From Lasiosphaeris hirsuta (lineage: Eukaryota > Ascomycota > Sordariomycetes > Sordariales > Lasiosphaeriaceae): a DNA stretch of 64,000 nucleotides. Shown here piece after piece: positions 31,528 to 43,374 of the stretch; positions within the stretch are counted from its first letter, which is position 1, and each line of letters starts with the position of its first letter. The notes under the pieces were generated by a model, which saw nothing but the letters and a program-made list of their open reading frames with translations, had not been told where the DNA came from and did not search any database. Location: NCBI GenBank assembly GCA_030549175.1, contig JAUKUA010000005.1, positions 4,588,001 to 4,652,000 on the forward strand, given 5' to 3'. A program made the position numbers and the translations under genes.

Positions 31528-31906
31528 TAAATGCCTTCTAGAATTCTCCAGATATTTATCCCCAATGAAATGGCGATCTACGAATCCCAACTTTACAACG
31601 AGTCCGCGCGCAGTGGTACACCTTCTGGGTGGCGGTGCTGGTGCTGGGGCTGACGGTCTTGGGCTTGTGCAAATCTACGCCACGTACCATCCCGGGGGTG
31701 GAATGGACACTAAAGACAAGGCAGGCTGAAGGGAAACGGATAGAGCCCGTGGATTGATTAACAAGTACTATGAATCTAAGCTAAGCCGGCGCCGTCTCAG
31801 TCTACGCCAGGACCCAGCTCGCCGCCAAGCATCTAAAGACCAAACAGCAAGACCAAATGGGTATAAACGTCCGTCCTCCCAGCCGCGCCAGAAAAGAGAC
31901 TCTCCC

Positions 31907-33580
31907 CTAAAGAGTGAAGCGGAACGACGGGTGGTAGTCGCCCATGTTGTTGACCTCCTCCTCGGGCTGGCTCAGGCGCGCGTCGCGCTCGCCGGCCGCG
32001 CGCTTGGCGTTCTCGCGGCGCAGGAGGAAGTACAAGGCGGTAGCCACAAGCGTGCCCATCCACATCATGGCGAAGGCGGTGCCGTAGCCGGTGGGGTAGC
32101 GGGGGGCCTCGGGCACGAGGAAGATGTTGGTGCCGATGATGCCGGCGACATTGCCGAGCATGACCTGGATGCCGGACCCGAACGCGCGCTTGTAGTGGCC
32201 CGACATGTTGTTGGCGAGCCAGGCGAGCGCGATGGGCGTCGACGTGTACCCACCGAGCGCGATGAGGAAGATGGCCGTGTACTTGGTGTCGCGGTTGAGC
32301 GTGGCCTGGCCGAGCAGCAGTCCGTAGCCCAGCGTGGCCACCAGCGAGCCCAGCAGGATGAAGATGTACCGCTGCCGCAGCCGGTCCGACGCCCACGCCG
32401 CCATCAGCATGCCCGCGGCCGAGACTACGTACACCGGGATCGTGTGCACCTGCGCCGATTCGGCCGTCCAGTCAAACTCCTTAAGGATGGTCGGCATGAA
32501 GAAGGTCGTGGCGTAGCCGGTGGTGCCGACGCCCATGTAGATGAAGGCGCTGCGGGGGTGTCAGTGAGAGGGAGGAGGAGAGGAGGAGGAGGAGGAGGAG
32601 GAGGAGGAGGAGGAGGAGGAGGAGGAGGAGGAGAAAAGAGGACATACCCCATCCAGATCTTGTAGTCGGAAAAGATCAGCTTGTATGAGAACTTGTTCAG
32701 CGTGTCCATCTTGCAATCATCGCTGCCGTCGGCTGCGAGGCGGCGCTTGAGGAGGACCTTCTCCGCTTCGGTGAGGTAGGTGTTTTGCTCGGGCCAGTCG
32801 ACGATGAAAAAGACGGCAAAGATGGCGATGAAGGCGGTGATGGCACCCTCAATAATGAAAATCCACCGCCAGGCTGCATAGCCGTGTGAGCCTCCGAGCT
32901 TGGAAATGGCGTAGGCCAGCAGACCGCCAAAGGCGCCGCCAACAAGCGTCGAGCTGAAGAGGACGCTCATGCGGGTCTGGAACTCGTGGCGCTTGTAGTA
33001 CATGGACGTCAGGTAGATGATGCCGGGCAGGACGCCGGCCTCGAAGATGCCGAGAAGGAAGCGGAGGGCTACCAGCGCTCCATACGACTGCACGAAGCCC
33101 ATGCACATGTTGACAATGCCCCAGCAGAACATGAGCCCGCCCAGGTACCACGACGGCCGCACGTAGCGGATGAAGATGTTGCTGGGCACCTCGAGCAGAA
33201 TGTAGGGGATGAAGTATATCTCGAATCTCGGTCAGTATGGATCAAGCGGTTAATAAGACTCGCCAGGGGCGACTTACAAACAAGGCGATGTTGAACCGGT
33301 TGTCGCGGTCCATGTCGAGCTCCTTGGTGAGGCCCTGGATGCGGGCGTTGCTGATGTTGATGCGATCCAGGAAGGACATCATGTAGACAACATAGAGAAT
33401 GGGGTAGATGGTGAGATCGAGCTTCCAGATCAGCCGCCTCTCGGCGGCGGCGTCGATGGGAGCCTGGTTGTCGCCCTGGCTGGACACCTTGGACTCGATG
33501 TCGGCACCGGGCTTCTCGGCGCCGTGTCCGGCATCGCTCGACACCTTCTCGGCAGCCGGCATAGATTCGGTTGCCGACAT
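31907..33580 (-). CDS. MFS permease, Dal5-like anion:cation symporter family
   Basis: Three exons (33580-33278, 33219-32648, 32549-31907) give 505 residues. The joins read ALF/IYFIPYILLEVPSN and KIWMG/AFIYMGVGTTGY. Twelve membrane segments are expected. Signatures include DLTIYPILYVVYMMSFLDRI NISNARI in segment 1, the P-x-YILLEVPSNI block of the allantoate/nicotinate permease (ACS) family in segment 2, WGIVNMCMGFVQSYGALVAL, RFLLGIFEAGVLPGIIYLTS, and LAWLANNMSGHYKRAFGSGI in segment 10. Dal5-type carriers import small organic anions such as allantoate, nicotinate, biotin precursors or dipeptides with protons. The exact substrate is unknown. The N-terminal 45 residues are hydrophilic. The second intron is almost filled by a GGA microsatellite. 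Confidence 0.88.
32571..32633. repeat. (GGA)n microsatellite inside an MFS intron
   Basis: About 21 trinucleotide units. On the transcribed strand it is a CCT tract 5' of the acceptor (CAG at 32552-32550), so length change alters the polypyrimidine part of the intron and not the protein. Confidence 0.9.
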
Positions 33581-35480
33581 GTCGAAGTTTTGGGAATAAG
33601 GGGGGGATTCTGGAAAAACACAACAAGAAGAAACAGGATGCAGAGTACCACCGACAAGCTAGAATGACTTGGAACAGCAAAGATAGCCAGCTGCAGCCAA
33701 CAGAGGGAGGAGAGAAGGAGTGGGCTGATAAAGGAGTTCCAGAAGACACTCAGTCCTGGATCACAACACTGCAGCCGAAGACGGTCGACCTGTGGGAACT
33801 TTCCCTAGTTTGGGGGGGGGGGGGGGGTGGGAGGAGGAAGGGGAGCGCATGCAGACATCAATATTGCGATGCCAAACACGGCCATGTGGGAAATAATGGG
33901 CAGGCCATTCAAGAACTGAGCGTTACATGCAGGCCTCTGTTATTTACGGTGCCCCTAGAGCGCCCCGGGGTTTGGAAACAGAGACCCTGACCATCCGTAA
34001 GAACGAAGCTCGAAGGGGTGGGGGCCGGGTCCCTCTATTCGACGGCGCGTCCCAGCAGGCTGGGTATCACTTATCAGACTGCGAAATGCGCATGCAGAAG
34101 AAGCAGACGGGAGGCCAGAGGATGGCGCCACTTGATATTCGGGCGGGTCGACGGTGCCGGTCCGTGTTGAGGACGCATCGACTCGGGGGAAGGGTGCTGG
34201 ATGGGGAAGTGGGTATCCGTGTCAGCACTCTAAAGTCGTGTACCAGTGGGTGTAAGTCGCGGAGAGCAAGGATCGGGGTCTGTCGCAGGGTCTGTTCGTG
34301 AAGAGTGACGGGGGTCGGGAGACGTCGGCGGGCTTCCGGGGGCCTCGGATTGGCTGTGGGCGCCCGTTTCCAATGCAGAGGAGGTGGTGCGGGCAGACGG
34401 GACGGGGACTGTTTTGGCTGCAGGGCGTGATTGGGCCGTTGGATTTGCAGAGCTGATTTCATGCGTACGCTCTGTAAAACAATGCGTGCTGAAAGTGCGT
34501 GTCCAGGATAGGCCTGTCGGCGCTGTCTTGGATCCATTGTTCGAGTGCTGTGCCGCCCTGTAGGATTAGCTAATTGCATATACTAGGTGTACTAGGTGTA
34601 CTAGGTGCTCCAGGTGGTCGCAATGGCAGAGGCGTCAGGGTATTCCTCCGAATGTCTACCCGAGCCGTGCGTGCTCTGGGTGTGTGTCAGTGTGTCTGTG
34701 TCTAGTCGTAGTAGTAGCAGTCGGTGGGGTTTGACCTTCAATTCTTCGAGAAATTGGAAAACCTCGTTCGATCGATCGTGATCTGATTTAGAAATGCAAT
34801 GCCACTCGGGCTGTCCCGCCAGCACAAAGTTGTGCGTGGTGTCGCACGGTCCCAAGTCGCATGTTTCTTCGTCTACGAAAAGAGATTTGAAGGAAACGAG
34901 AATGCGCTCGAAATAAGCTTTGGAGACGCTTTGGCGCGCTTGGTAGCGCACTGGCGGCTTGGTCCCCGCCCTGCCCCCCCGTGGCTTGCGCCCGTGGTTG
35001 GCGCTTGCTGCCTGTTTCCCCGTTTTCTTTTCACATACATGCACATCACAGGCGGGGAAGCCGTCGACGATCTTTGCCCTGTTGCGAAGCAAACACACAT
35101 CGCCATCGAATAGTCTTATTTCAGCTCAGGTGGGACTGCTGTGATATCGGCCTCTCTCTGAGTTTCTCCTCCCCTTTTTCTTCGAGCTCCTTCCGCCCTT
35201 CGCATCGTGGGTTTTATTTTATTTTTTCCCCCAACAAGTCGCAGTGCTAGCCGACTTCCCGTCCTCGGGCCCTTTCCACACTTTCAGCGCACGCTAACGC
35301 AGGCTCCAGTACAACACGTCCCCAGCACTGGTTCCGCGCCAGTCCCTTCGATCCTTCCGACGCCACTGCTCCTTTTCACTTCACCATCCTCACCATCCTG
35401 GCTATTAGAGGTATGCGCACGGATTCCCCTCGCTACACCGAAGACGGGAGTCCCGCGTCATCCTTCCCCGAATTGCCAGC

Positions 35481-35528
35481 GGCTGGACCGAGGGCTGGAC
35501 CAACGGCTGGACCAACGGCTGGACCAAG
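35481..35528. repeat. 12-bp tandem repeat, four units
   Basis: Units ggctggaccaac / ggctggaccgag / ggctggaccaag are arranged head to tail. No gene is assigned over it. Confidence 0.85.
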
Positions 35529-36169
35529 ACCCGCCGACACATGGCACAGCGCCTCCTGCGTGCTATCGATGGCACATTGCGGTTGCACCACGCGACGCTA
35601 GAAGCTCGGTCGAATACTGCTGGAATGTCGTATTCTCTCGCAGTCTGTCTCAGATATCTTCTCAATTCTGTGTAATCCAGCGAGTCAAAGTTACACAGCA
35701 GCTGTTGTGGTGGCAGGTGTCGTGACAGGAGACCAACCGACGCCGGCTCTCCGACACCTCTTGGCGGTGAAGCCAGTTATCAAACGTAGCAGAGTACGAG
35801 TACGGCCCAGCCAACGAGAGGACCGCCTCCGAGACATGGCTATCGAATCACATGGCGGAAGCATGGCCCAATGTAGGCCGAGGCTCGTCCGCGACTCAGC
35901 GAGTCCAGGGATTTACCTCGACCGGGTTCTCACCGGGAGCCATTGAGGCAACCCCACACACGGTGTAATGCACCGTATGGCGTGTTTGGTTAGCAGTGCC
36001 TGAAAGCCCATGTCCCATCCCCAGCTTCAAGTTGCCTTCTTTGGCTTTTTCCCGTTCGTCCCCACCTCCCGCTCGCTTCTCCTTGGGCAGATCGAGATGG
36101 GGTATCAGGTCGGCGAACAGTCCGGAGTGAGGACATACTCCAGGTCTCACGACGCACGCAATATCCGGC

Positions 36170-36235
36170 CCTTGGGTGTCCCTTGGCTGTCCCTTGGCTG
36201 TCCCGTGGCTGTCCCGTGGCTGTCCCGTGGCTGTC
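36170..36235. repeat. 11-bp tandem repeat, about six units
   Basis: Units ccttggctgtc (two) and ccgtggctgtc (three), with one degenerate unit (ccttgggtgtc) in front. There are no spacers between units, so it is not a CRISPR. Confidence 0.85.
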
Positions 36236-37138
36236 TCGGTTCCTCCCACTTGCCACTTGACCTTTGACAGCACAGCAGACTTGGCAATTCTTCCAATTCA
36301 CATGACATTCTCCCGAGAGAGGGTGCCCGAGTCTACCAAGACGTCAGTGGCTCATGTGCGTCCTGGTGCGACTTGGCCGGCCCGTCTTGTGGCTGCATTC
36401 ATCAGTAAATGAGAATGAATTCAAACTCTGGCGAATTTCACCCCTGCCTCCGCTTTCTGTCCTGGTCCCTGCCGCCCCATGGGCACATGTTCTCCCGTGG
36501 CCCCCTTGCATGATCCTCTGGTTCTCCTTTCAGCACCTTGGCAGGGGATGTGTCTTTGCGGATCGCTTCCACAGCCCGTTAGAGGACCGCATATCCGAAC
36601 CAGCAGAACCAGACGCCACAGCATGTCCACATTGCCCAAGTCTGCGCAGCGTTGCACTTCCTCGCCGCGCCACTACAGCGAGGCTGGCCCGGTGGCCAGT
36701 TCCTGGCTCAACGAGCCAACCCCCACTGCCGGTCCCCCTGAATCGGCGTATCCCTCGTTCATGTTGTTCACCTCGACGTGCCACTTTGGGCTGACCAGCT
36801 CGGCGACCGCTGCTCATGCGCGATACTCGCCTTCGTTTCCCATGTGAGGGCCCTCGACGGGTACAAGTTTATATCATCTACCCCTCCCAGGCACCCGTCG
36901 ATCGCCTCCGCTGTCGTGTAGCTGGGTGGCCCAGTCTCTCCGCAACGTTAAGTCACAGATCACCGCCAATCCCTTCCCGTTCCTGATCTTACCCACAGCA
37001 AAAACAAAGAAAAAAAGATCCCATTCCCTCCTGCTCCTGCTACACTCCCTTGGCCGCGGTCCCATCGACCCGCTGATCAGCCCCCCCCCCCTTCCCCTTC
37101 CTCTGACAAGATCTGTGACGAGATCTCTGCCCGTCATC

Positions 37139-38380
37139 ATGGCGATCGCGCCCAACCTGCCGGGCCCGTCGAATGCGTACATGATCTACGTGCCCGTCAT
37201 CGTCTTCGCCGTCGTGTCGCCGCTGCTGTGTGGGTTGCGGCTGTGGTCGAGATTCCGCAAGGGCGGCAGGCTGGGCGCCGATGACTATGTCATTCTGGCC
37301 GCCCTGGCCTTCTCGCTGGCTTCTAGCGGCGTGATGATTGCCTGTAAGTATCTTGTTGTGCAGCATGCTGTGTGAATGGGTTTGGGCGGCGGCGTGCTGA
37401 CGGGACGCAGCTTGCCAGTATGGCTTTGGTCAACATATCGCCAACTTGCGGCCTGAGAACAAGATTGAGACATTGATGGTAAGTTGTAAGCCCCCGGTGT
37501 TGCTGGTACCGGCGCTCCTTCTAACGGGGCTCAGTACTTTTACATGTGCCAAATCACGTACAAGACGTCCATCAACCTCACCAAGTGCTCCATCCTCCTC
37601 CTCTACATCCGCCTCTTCGGTAACGTCCGGTGGATCAAGTGGGTGTGCTGGTTCCTCGTCGTGTCAGTGGGCATGTACTGCGTAGCCTCGGTCGTGGCAA
37701 CAATCTTCCAGTGTGACCCGGTGCCGCGGGCGTTCAACAAGGCTATCGCGGGCGTGTGCATCAACAACGCGACGTTTTGGTACGCCAACGCGGGATTCAA
37801 CATTGCGACCGACGTCATCATCCTGCTCATCCCGATGCCGCTCGTGTGGCAGCTGCAGATCCCGCGCATCCAGAAGGCGGCCCTGATGGTCGTCTTCGCC
37901 CTCGGCGGCTTCGTCGTCATCACGTCGTGCCTGCGCATGACCACCATCAACATCGCCGCCACCTCGCCCGACTCCACCTTTGACATATCCAGCACCATGT
38001 GGACCATGATCGAGATGAACGTCGCCATCGTCTGCGCCTGCCTGCCCATGGTCCGTCCCCTGCTCGTCAAGCTGTTCCCCAGCCTGATGCCCAAGTCGAG
38101 CAGCAACGCGCGCAAGTACGGCGGCGCGTCGGGCGGTACTGGCGGTGCCAGTGGGTTCGGGTCCAAGGGGTACATGAGCAGCCACAGCCAGGATCGGGAG
38201 GGCGAGTGGGCCGGCCGGCCCGAGGCCAAGGAGAATGTCATCCACTTGTCGAGCATCCGCAAGGGCGACCAGAGCTCCGAGGAGTACATCCTCCACGACG
38301 CCAAGTCGATCCCGGAGCCCCAGGAGAAGGGGCCCCGCGGAATACAAAAGACGATGCAGTATACGGTAGCATATGAATAA
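37139..38380 (+). CDS. rhodopsin-domain (Pth11-type) seven-helix membrane protein
   Basis: Three exons (37139-37343, 37411-37478, 37535-38380) give 372 residues. The joins are IAS/CQYGFGQHI and ETLM/YFYMCQITYKTSINL. Seven membrane segments follow the fungal rhodopsin-domain layout: YVPVIVFAVVSPLLCGLRLW, the ADDYVILAALAF motif of helix 2, the YKTSINLTKCSILLLYIRLF motif of helix 3, CVASVVATIFQC, the CINNATFWYANAGFNIATDV motif of helix 5, IPMPLVWQLQIPRIQKAALM, and MWTMIEMNVAIVCACLPMVR. The 90-residue tail is Gly/Ser-rich and hydrophilic. Relatives include Pth11, a surface receptor needed for host sensing in the rice blast fungus, but most members are uncharacterised. No CFEM domain is present at the N-terminus. 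Ligand and signalling role are unknown. Confidence 0.85.
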
Positions 38381-40997
38381 GGCTGCTGTTTGGGGGGAGG
38401 GGGGGCTTTTGGTGTTCAAGTGTTGTCCATCATAATGTTTTCGATTTTTTGCTGTCTCTACCGGACCGGTTTCTTTGAGCGCGGAGCTTGGCGTTGGACT
38501 GTGTTGTGCCCGTCTCACGGGGAGGGGGGATGTGTGTATGTACCATGTAACGGCATGACTTTTGGGCTCGGACAAAAAGTACTGCTTAGATTAGAATCAT
38601 CTTGACTGTACATATATTATCAAATATTTATCAATAACTCTCTTTGTGTACTGGGCAGCTATCATGGATTCAGACTGAATTACTGCCATGCTTGGGTAAG
38701 TACTCGATCACAGAGATATGCCAAAGTGGCCGAGTTTTGCGAACCTCACAACCAAGTCTCAGTCAGCCGTCCGACGATAAGCCCCCAACAAAGCGATATT
38801 CACTGGATCGCGACCCCCGTCCCGGCGACGCCCCCACATCCTCATCCGGGCGCGACGTGACCTCCCGCGGCCCTTGTCCCAGGGCCTGATACGGATATAT
38901 TGGCTTGGCATACCCATCCCACGGGGACCTCGAAGTGGAATAGGGGCAAGGCTTGGCCAATTTGCTCAACCCGACCGTAAAAATCCATCCATATTCCAAC
39001 AGGCCTTAGCTAATCCCCACAGCGGTACACTGCGTAGACCGCTGTGGGCGTTTCTCACACACAGCCACTGTGGGTTCTGAGCTAGCTAGCTGCCGAGAGG
39101 AAGGCCGGCAGTTTAGTAGTACTGTTTTCGCCTCGCAGCCGAGGTTGGATATCTACAAAACCCTCCGATGCCTAACCTGACCTGGGGACGGTGACACGCA
39201 GGGAGTCTGGTGAGATGCTTGACGCTTTGCGATGCCATATTTGCGTGCATCATCGTCTATCCTCTTGGCCCCCGTAGTATATAACTTTAAGCGCCCAACG
39301 CAGCGACGGCGACGGCACGTCAATATGACACGCAGCGGTCAGTGAAGGCCCGTGACATGAAGCTTTTCATTGCTACCCCTTCGCATGGTGTGCGGCAGGC
39401 CGAGAACTGGAGTGCAGGGCTAGGACCTGCTTTGGGGAGGTGGTGGGATTTTAGGGAGGCAAAGGTGGTGGTGTATCAGCCGTAGTTTGGACTGGTGGGG
39501 TGGGCTCTTATATATAGTTACGGCATACCGTACCTTACCTAAGGTACTGCCGACCTTAGGTGTGCACACCTGCGCAGGGACGTGCAGCTGAGTGCAGGTG
39601 GCAATCCCTGAGCGCAGACGATATTCAGGGGCACAGCCCCATAACACGTTGCAGCCAACCCTCCATTCGTCCCTTTTACTCCCCCTTCACATCCCGTTCT
39701 CTCTTTTCCAGTGAGGTGGAATGGTGCTGACAGACCTCGGTGTCCAGGTTGTCCAGGTTTGTTTGGTCAGGCAGCAATATACTCTCATTGATTTATACAT
39801 TTTTAATGAGATTGATACATCAACAGCAAAATCTGGACAAGGCTCTTACATGGTATCTCTCACTTCCTCCCTAGGGCTGAGAATTCTCAATCGGGGCACT
39901 TAGCCAGAACCTGCAACTCGTACCCATTTTTCTACCTCGGGTGGCACAGCTCCAATATAGCGTATATCAATGCTAACCTGGTGTGCCTCGGGGTCATTAA
40001 AAAATAAATGGGGAGCGATCCGGGAACCCGTTTTAACCGCCGTCTCCCTCAACATTAGTTTGACGAGACGGAGTAGAGATGCCTCACCGGTTTTGCTAGA
40101 GCTGCAATCTCGAATGGACTTGGCAATCCCGCCGACGTTACACTCGTAGGGCGAAAAAGGGGTGTCATCATCGCCACTTATGGTAGACGGGGACGGCCGA
40201 GCTCGGGCTGGGGGGACACTAACTCATTTCTCACATGCGGCCTCTAATGTTCTGAGTCTTTATCGTCCTGCTGTTATCTATTCTGCAAAAAAAAAAAAAA
40301 CGCTCCCTCGTCTTTAGGGGTAGATGACTAAAAGGACCGGGCGGGCCCGTCGCTATACTGCCGAGCCTCTCGTCAGCGGTTAAAGGGTTACACTGAGGGA
40401 AATGTATTGGGGGCCTTTGTTAGTTTCGGGGGTGTCTTCTACACTATGATAGCCCGTAGCTTGATGCCTCAATAAAAACTATGAGGTTACAAGGTCGCGC
40501 TGCCAAGAGGAAGTTCCGGCCCCCGTCACGGAGAGCTACTTCCATTTCAAGCCAAGTTGGCGCCCACCCAGCGGGAACTAAAACCGCTATTGATACTGAA
40601 GACTTGTACAGCCCCAGTAAAAGGGTCTATATTCACGACGACATTGTAGATTGATTTAGCCGCTGCATGGCGATTACAAAGCTGACGTGACTATGAAAAT
40701 ATGTCTTGTCGTGTAACCTCTCCTCCCGCGACCGCAACCACCGTCCATCACGGCTTCGGCCGGTCGTGAACGCCTCGCAAATGAATCTCGCCGACCAAGG
40801 GTGGCATCAGCTCACACCAGGAGCATCTCACCAAGGGGGACAATATGAGGGATCAAGAGGCTGTGGAGCACAAGACTCGGCAACGAAATATAAAAAGGCG
40901 ATGGACGACGCTGCTTCTTCCGTGATAACTCCATCATCATCGACAGCAATCACATTCACATCCACCTCATCAACACTACCACGCCCAACTTCCCACC
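38381..40997. other. gene-poor intergenic region
   Basis: Only short frames. It contains the palindromic pair taccttacctaaggta (about 39531-39546) and an A run at about 40286-40299. The promoter of the lysozyme-like gene should lie at its right end; a tataaaa box occurs at about 40890. Confidence 0.5.
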
Positions 40998-41712
40998 ATG
41001 GTTTCCACCACCCTCTTCACCGCGCTCATCGCGGCCCTTCCCCTGGCCCTCGCCTCGCCCATCCGCGCGGTGGTCGAGGTGCGGGACGAGCCAACCTTCA
41101 ACGCTACCCTGGAAGCGCGGTCGGCGCCGCGGCTCATCACGGGCCCGTGGCAGAACTTCCCGGCCATCAGCACCTGGCTAACATTCGACGATATGTTTGA
41201 AAAGAATCAGAACTCGATGAAATCAACGGGCAGCACGTGGGACGACATCGGGCGCATCAACGTGGCCATCCGCGAGAGCGCCAAGCTGGGCGTCGACGAG
41301 CGCGTCATCCTCGGCATCATCATGCAGGAGAGCCACGGCAACGTGGGCGTGGTGACGACGACCAGCCCCGACGGCGGCAAGACGGCCGGGTTGATGCAGT
41401 GCACCGGGTGCCCGGGGTATCCCGGTCAGCACGGCCTGTCGCAGGTGCGTGGTTCTGATCCTCGTCTACCTTGTGGTTCGAACTAACGGTGTCGTGCAGG
41501 ACAAGATCACCGCCATGGTCAAGGGCGGCACGCAGCACTACAAGCAGAACCTCAAGAACTGGGGCGACAAGTGGAGCGGCGAGTCCATCTACCCGGCCCT
41601 CCGCGAGTACAACTCGGGCTCCGTCAACACCAACGACCTCAGCGATGCCAGGGGCGCTACCAAGACCTATGTCAGCGACATTGCCCAGCGCTTCACTGGA
41701 TGGGTTGACTAA
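40998..41712 (+). CDS. secreted lysozyme/transglycosylase-like protein
   Basis: Two exons (40998-41444, 41500-41712) give 219 residues. The intron has GTGCGT, a ctaac branch site and CAG. Residues 1-19 (MVSTTLFTALIAALPLALA) form a signal peptide. The mature part has a soluble lytic transglycosylase (GH23-like) pattern: VILGIIMQESHGNVG with the likely catalytic Glu (about residue 114), TAGLMQC for the G-L-M-Q motif, and YPALREYNSGSVN for the Y-N-x-G motif. Bacterial members cleave peptidoglycan glycan strands. Fungal copies are thought to act on competing bacteria or other cell walls, which is inference. A pair of Cys in GLMQCTGCPGYPGQ suggests a disulphide. A tataaaa box lies about 100 bp upstream. 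Confidence 0.8.
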
Positions 41713-42057
41713 GGGGAGAGAGTGTCTTCTTGGCTTTGATAGACACGGGATGGAGAGTGTAGTAGTAACGTGGTGCCGGAATTTCAAGCCGGTTTGGATG
41801 CTTGTTATAGAACCCTGGAGCTGGGAACACTCGTTAAGACTTGACCTCACTTCTCATATTAGCTTATTTATCTCTCCTCTGTCAGGGGCAGAATTCTCCA
41901 ATTACCTGTGTCCTTTTTGTTTGGGTGACACAGCTTGAATACCCCAAGCCAACCAAACCAGCTTAGTCCCTTTTGACATTGCACAGGGGAGTACCTAAAG
42001 GCTACAACAAGCCGAGATGAAATTCAATGTTTGCGCGTCTTTGGCCCTTTGATTATG
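41713..42057. other. 3' flank of the lysozyme-like gene
   Basis: No gene seen. It carries the gene's 3' untranslated part and passes into AT-richer sequence. Confidence 0.5.
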
Positions 42058-42267
42058 CTAATAAAGTTGTAACTGCACTATACGATTTTCGCCACCAGCA
42101 ATACTTTCAGGAAACAATTCCCAGAATTGCTCTAGCATCTTGTAGACGGTAATTTTGGGGGCAGATGGTCTTTGTAGCAAAATGGTGCAACTTTGCCATG
42201 TTCTGTTATGGAGGCGGGAAGTGCATACCGTGGCGACGCTGACCGTCATATTAGCGGGCTGGAGCAC
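42058..42267 (-). pseudogene. short fragment of the 51.7-52.3 kb HNH-related family
   Basis: The minus frame reads SAPKITVYKMLEQFWELFPE, matching the piece RCPIAVFKALEQFWDGFPII of the pseudogene at 52304-51675. The DNA also aligns: cccagaattgctcta at about 42120 and at about 52182, with following words in common. Only about 40 codons are shared, and the flanks do not continue the family. Confidence 0.55.
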
Positions 42268-42530
42268 GTTAGCCTTTATGTTGTATAGGCCTGTCTGGCG
42301 ATGCCCAGTCCCGTGTAAGCTATATGGCCCTCGGTAAATATATAATGATGTCTACTTGACGAATATGCTTACGACATGATTGGTGCTGCTTAATCCATAC
42401 TTGATCGGCGAGTGTTAAATACCTATTACATGGGGGGCTTAGCCTAGGCCGGAATTTCGTACACCCAATGCTTACATGCGGGGATTTCGTTCACATTCAT
42501 CATTATCAGTCCAACTACCGTAAGCTTGTC

Positions 42531-42950
42531 ATGGCTCACGGCGCGTGTTCCAACGGCTGCTCCGATCGCCCGGATTCTGCTACCGTGAATCTAGACATCT
42601 TAGGAGTTGGAGTAAGTATATTATAATCACCTATAAACTGTAATACCTATACTAATTAAACTAGGTTCTAATTAGCTGTATTGAAACGGCCCTTATCGTT
42701 ATTATTTTTACTGTATTCTTCTACCTCGGTCTATTCGATCTAATACGCAACCTACTTTAAGCTAAAGAGAAGGATAGTTAGCTTAAGTTCTAGATATTAT
42801 CCGAACCTGATTGGTACCACCTTTTTAAACCTACTTTATAATTACAGAAAACTCTACCCTGGACCTAAATTATTTCAGAAACAGATGATTCCGTGATTAT
42901 CAGGAGCTAGTAGTCCTTATTACAGATTTATAAGCCTCTGATCCCCAAGT
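42531..42950 (+). pseudogene. 5' relic of an uncharacterised fungal gene with its first intron still visible
   Basis: An ATG at 42531 opens a 27-codon exon (MAHGACSNGCSDRPDSATVN and seven more residues). It is followed by a clean intron, GTAAGT at 42612 to CTAG at 42664. Exon 2 reads VLISCIETALIVIIFTVFFY then LGLFDLIRNLL before a TAA. In the same frame after the stop come AKEKDS, a TAG, LKF, another TAG, and SEPDWYHLF. About 120 bases on, FRDYQELVVLITDL is open in a further frame. All stop codons stand where Gln (CAA or CAG) would fit. The area is TA-rich. I read it as a gene start destroyed by C-to-T change. The family is one of the fungal hypothetical membrane proteins; no name is known to me. 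Confidence 0.55.
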
Positions 42951-43374
42951 AAATTTACACAAACATGACGCCATCAACGGCAACACCTCAGCACCTCATC
43001 GCTTTGATACTTAAAAGGGGGTCGCGATGTCAACCGCCACAGTATCACCGGGGCAACCGTCTAACACGCCATATAAAGGGGCCATCAGCCCGAACAGCCC
43101 ACAATAAAACCACCTGCGCTCTTCAGGGAGCTTGTTACACAAGATTCGGTGAGGAATCTGATTGGAATTGGTGCCGGCTGGACGGCCTGCAGGACAGCAC
43201 TGCAATTTTGGTCCCAGAAGAGGCCTTCAAGGCTCCTTGTTCCGGCTGGGAGGGTTTGGGTAGGTATGAAAAGGAGAGCGTAACTATGCACTGTAATTCC
43301 CATACATAACCCTGACAGCACACAAGCTGACTATGAAAACGGCGGATTGATGTTTGACGTCTACGGTTTTCGCC
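42951..43374. other. intergenic sequence left of a dispersed repeat
   Basis: No gene recognised. Minus frames here (43476-43011) are continuations of the repeat and have no domain. Confidence 0.4.

Larger units (their letters stand above)
33581..37138. other. gene-poor region with two minisatellites
   Basis: This is the upstream side of both flanking genes (divergent). It contains a G run near 33817-33827 and two short tandem arrays, listed separately. Frames of 100-170 codons here overlap on both strands and show no domain or conserved character. Confidence 0.5.

Noticed and set aside
34601..35098. 165-codon minus frame
   Set aside because: No conserved motif; overlapping frames of similar length occur on the other strand.
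36170..36235. CRISPR-like array
   Set aside because: Units are directly adjacent with no spacers; it is a tandem minisatellite in a eukaryotic genome.
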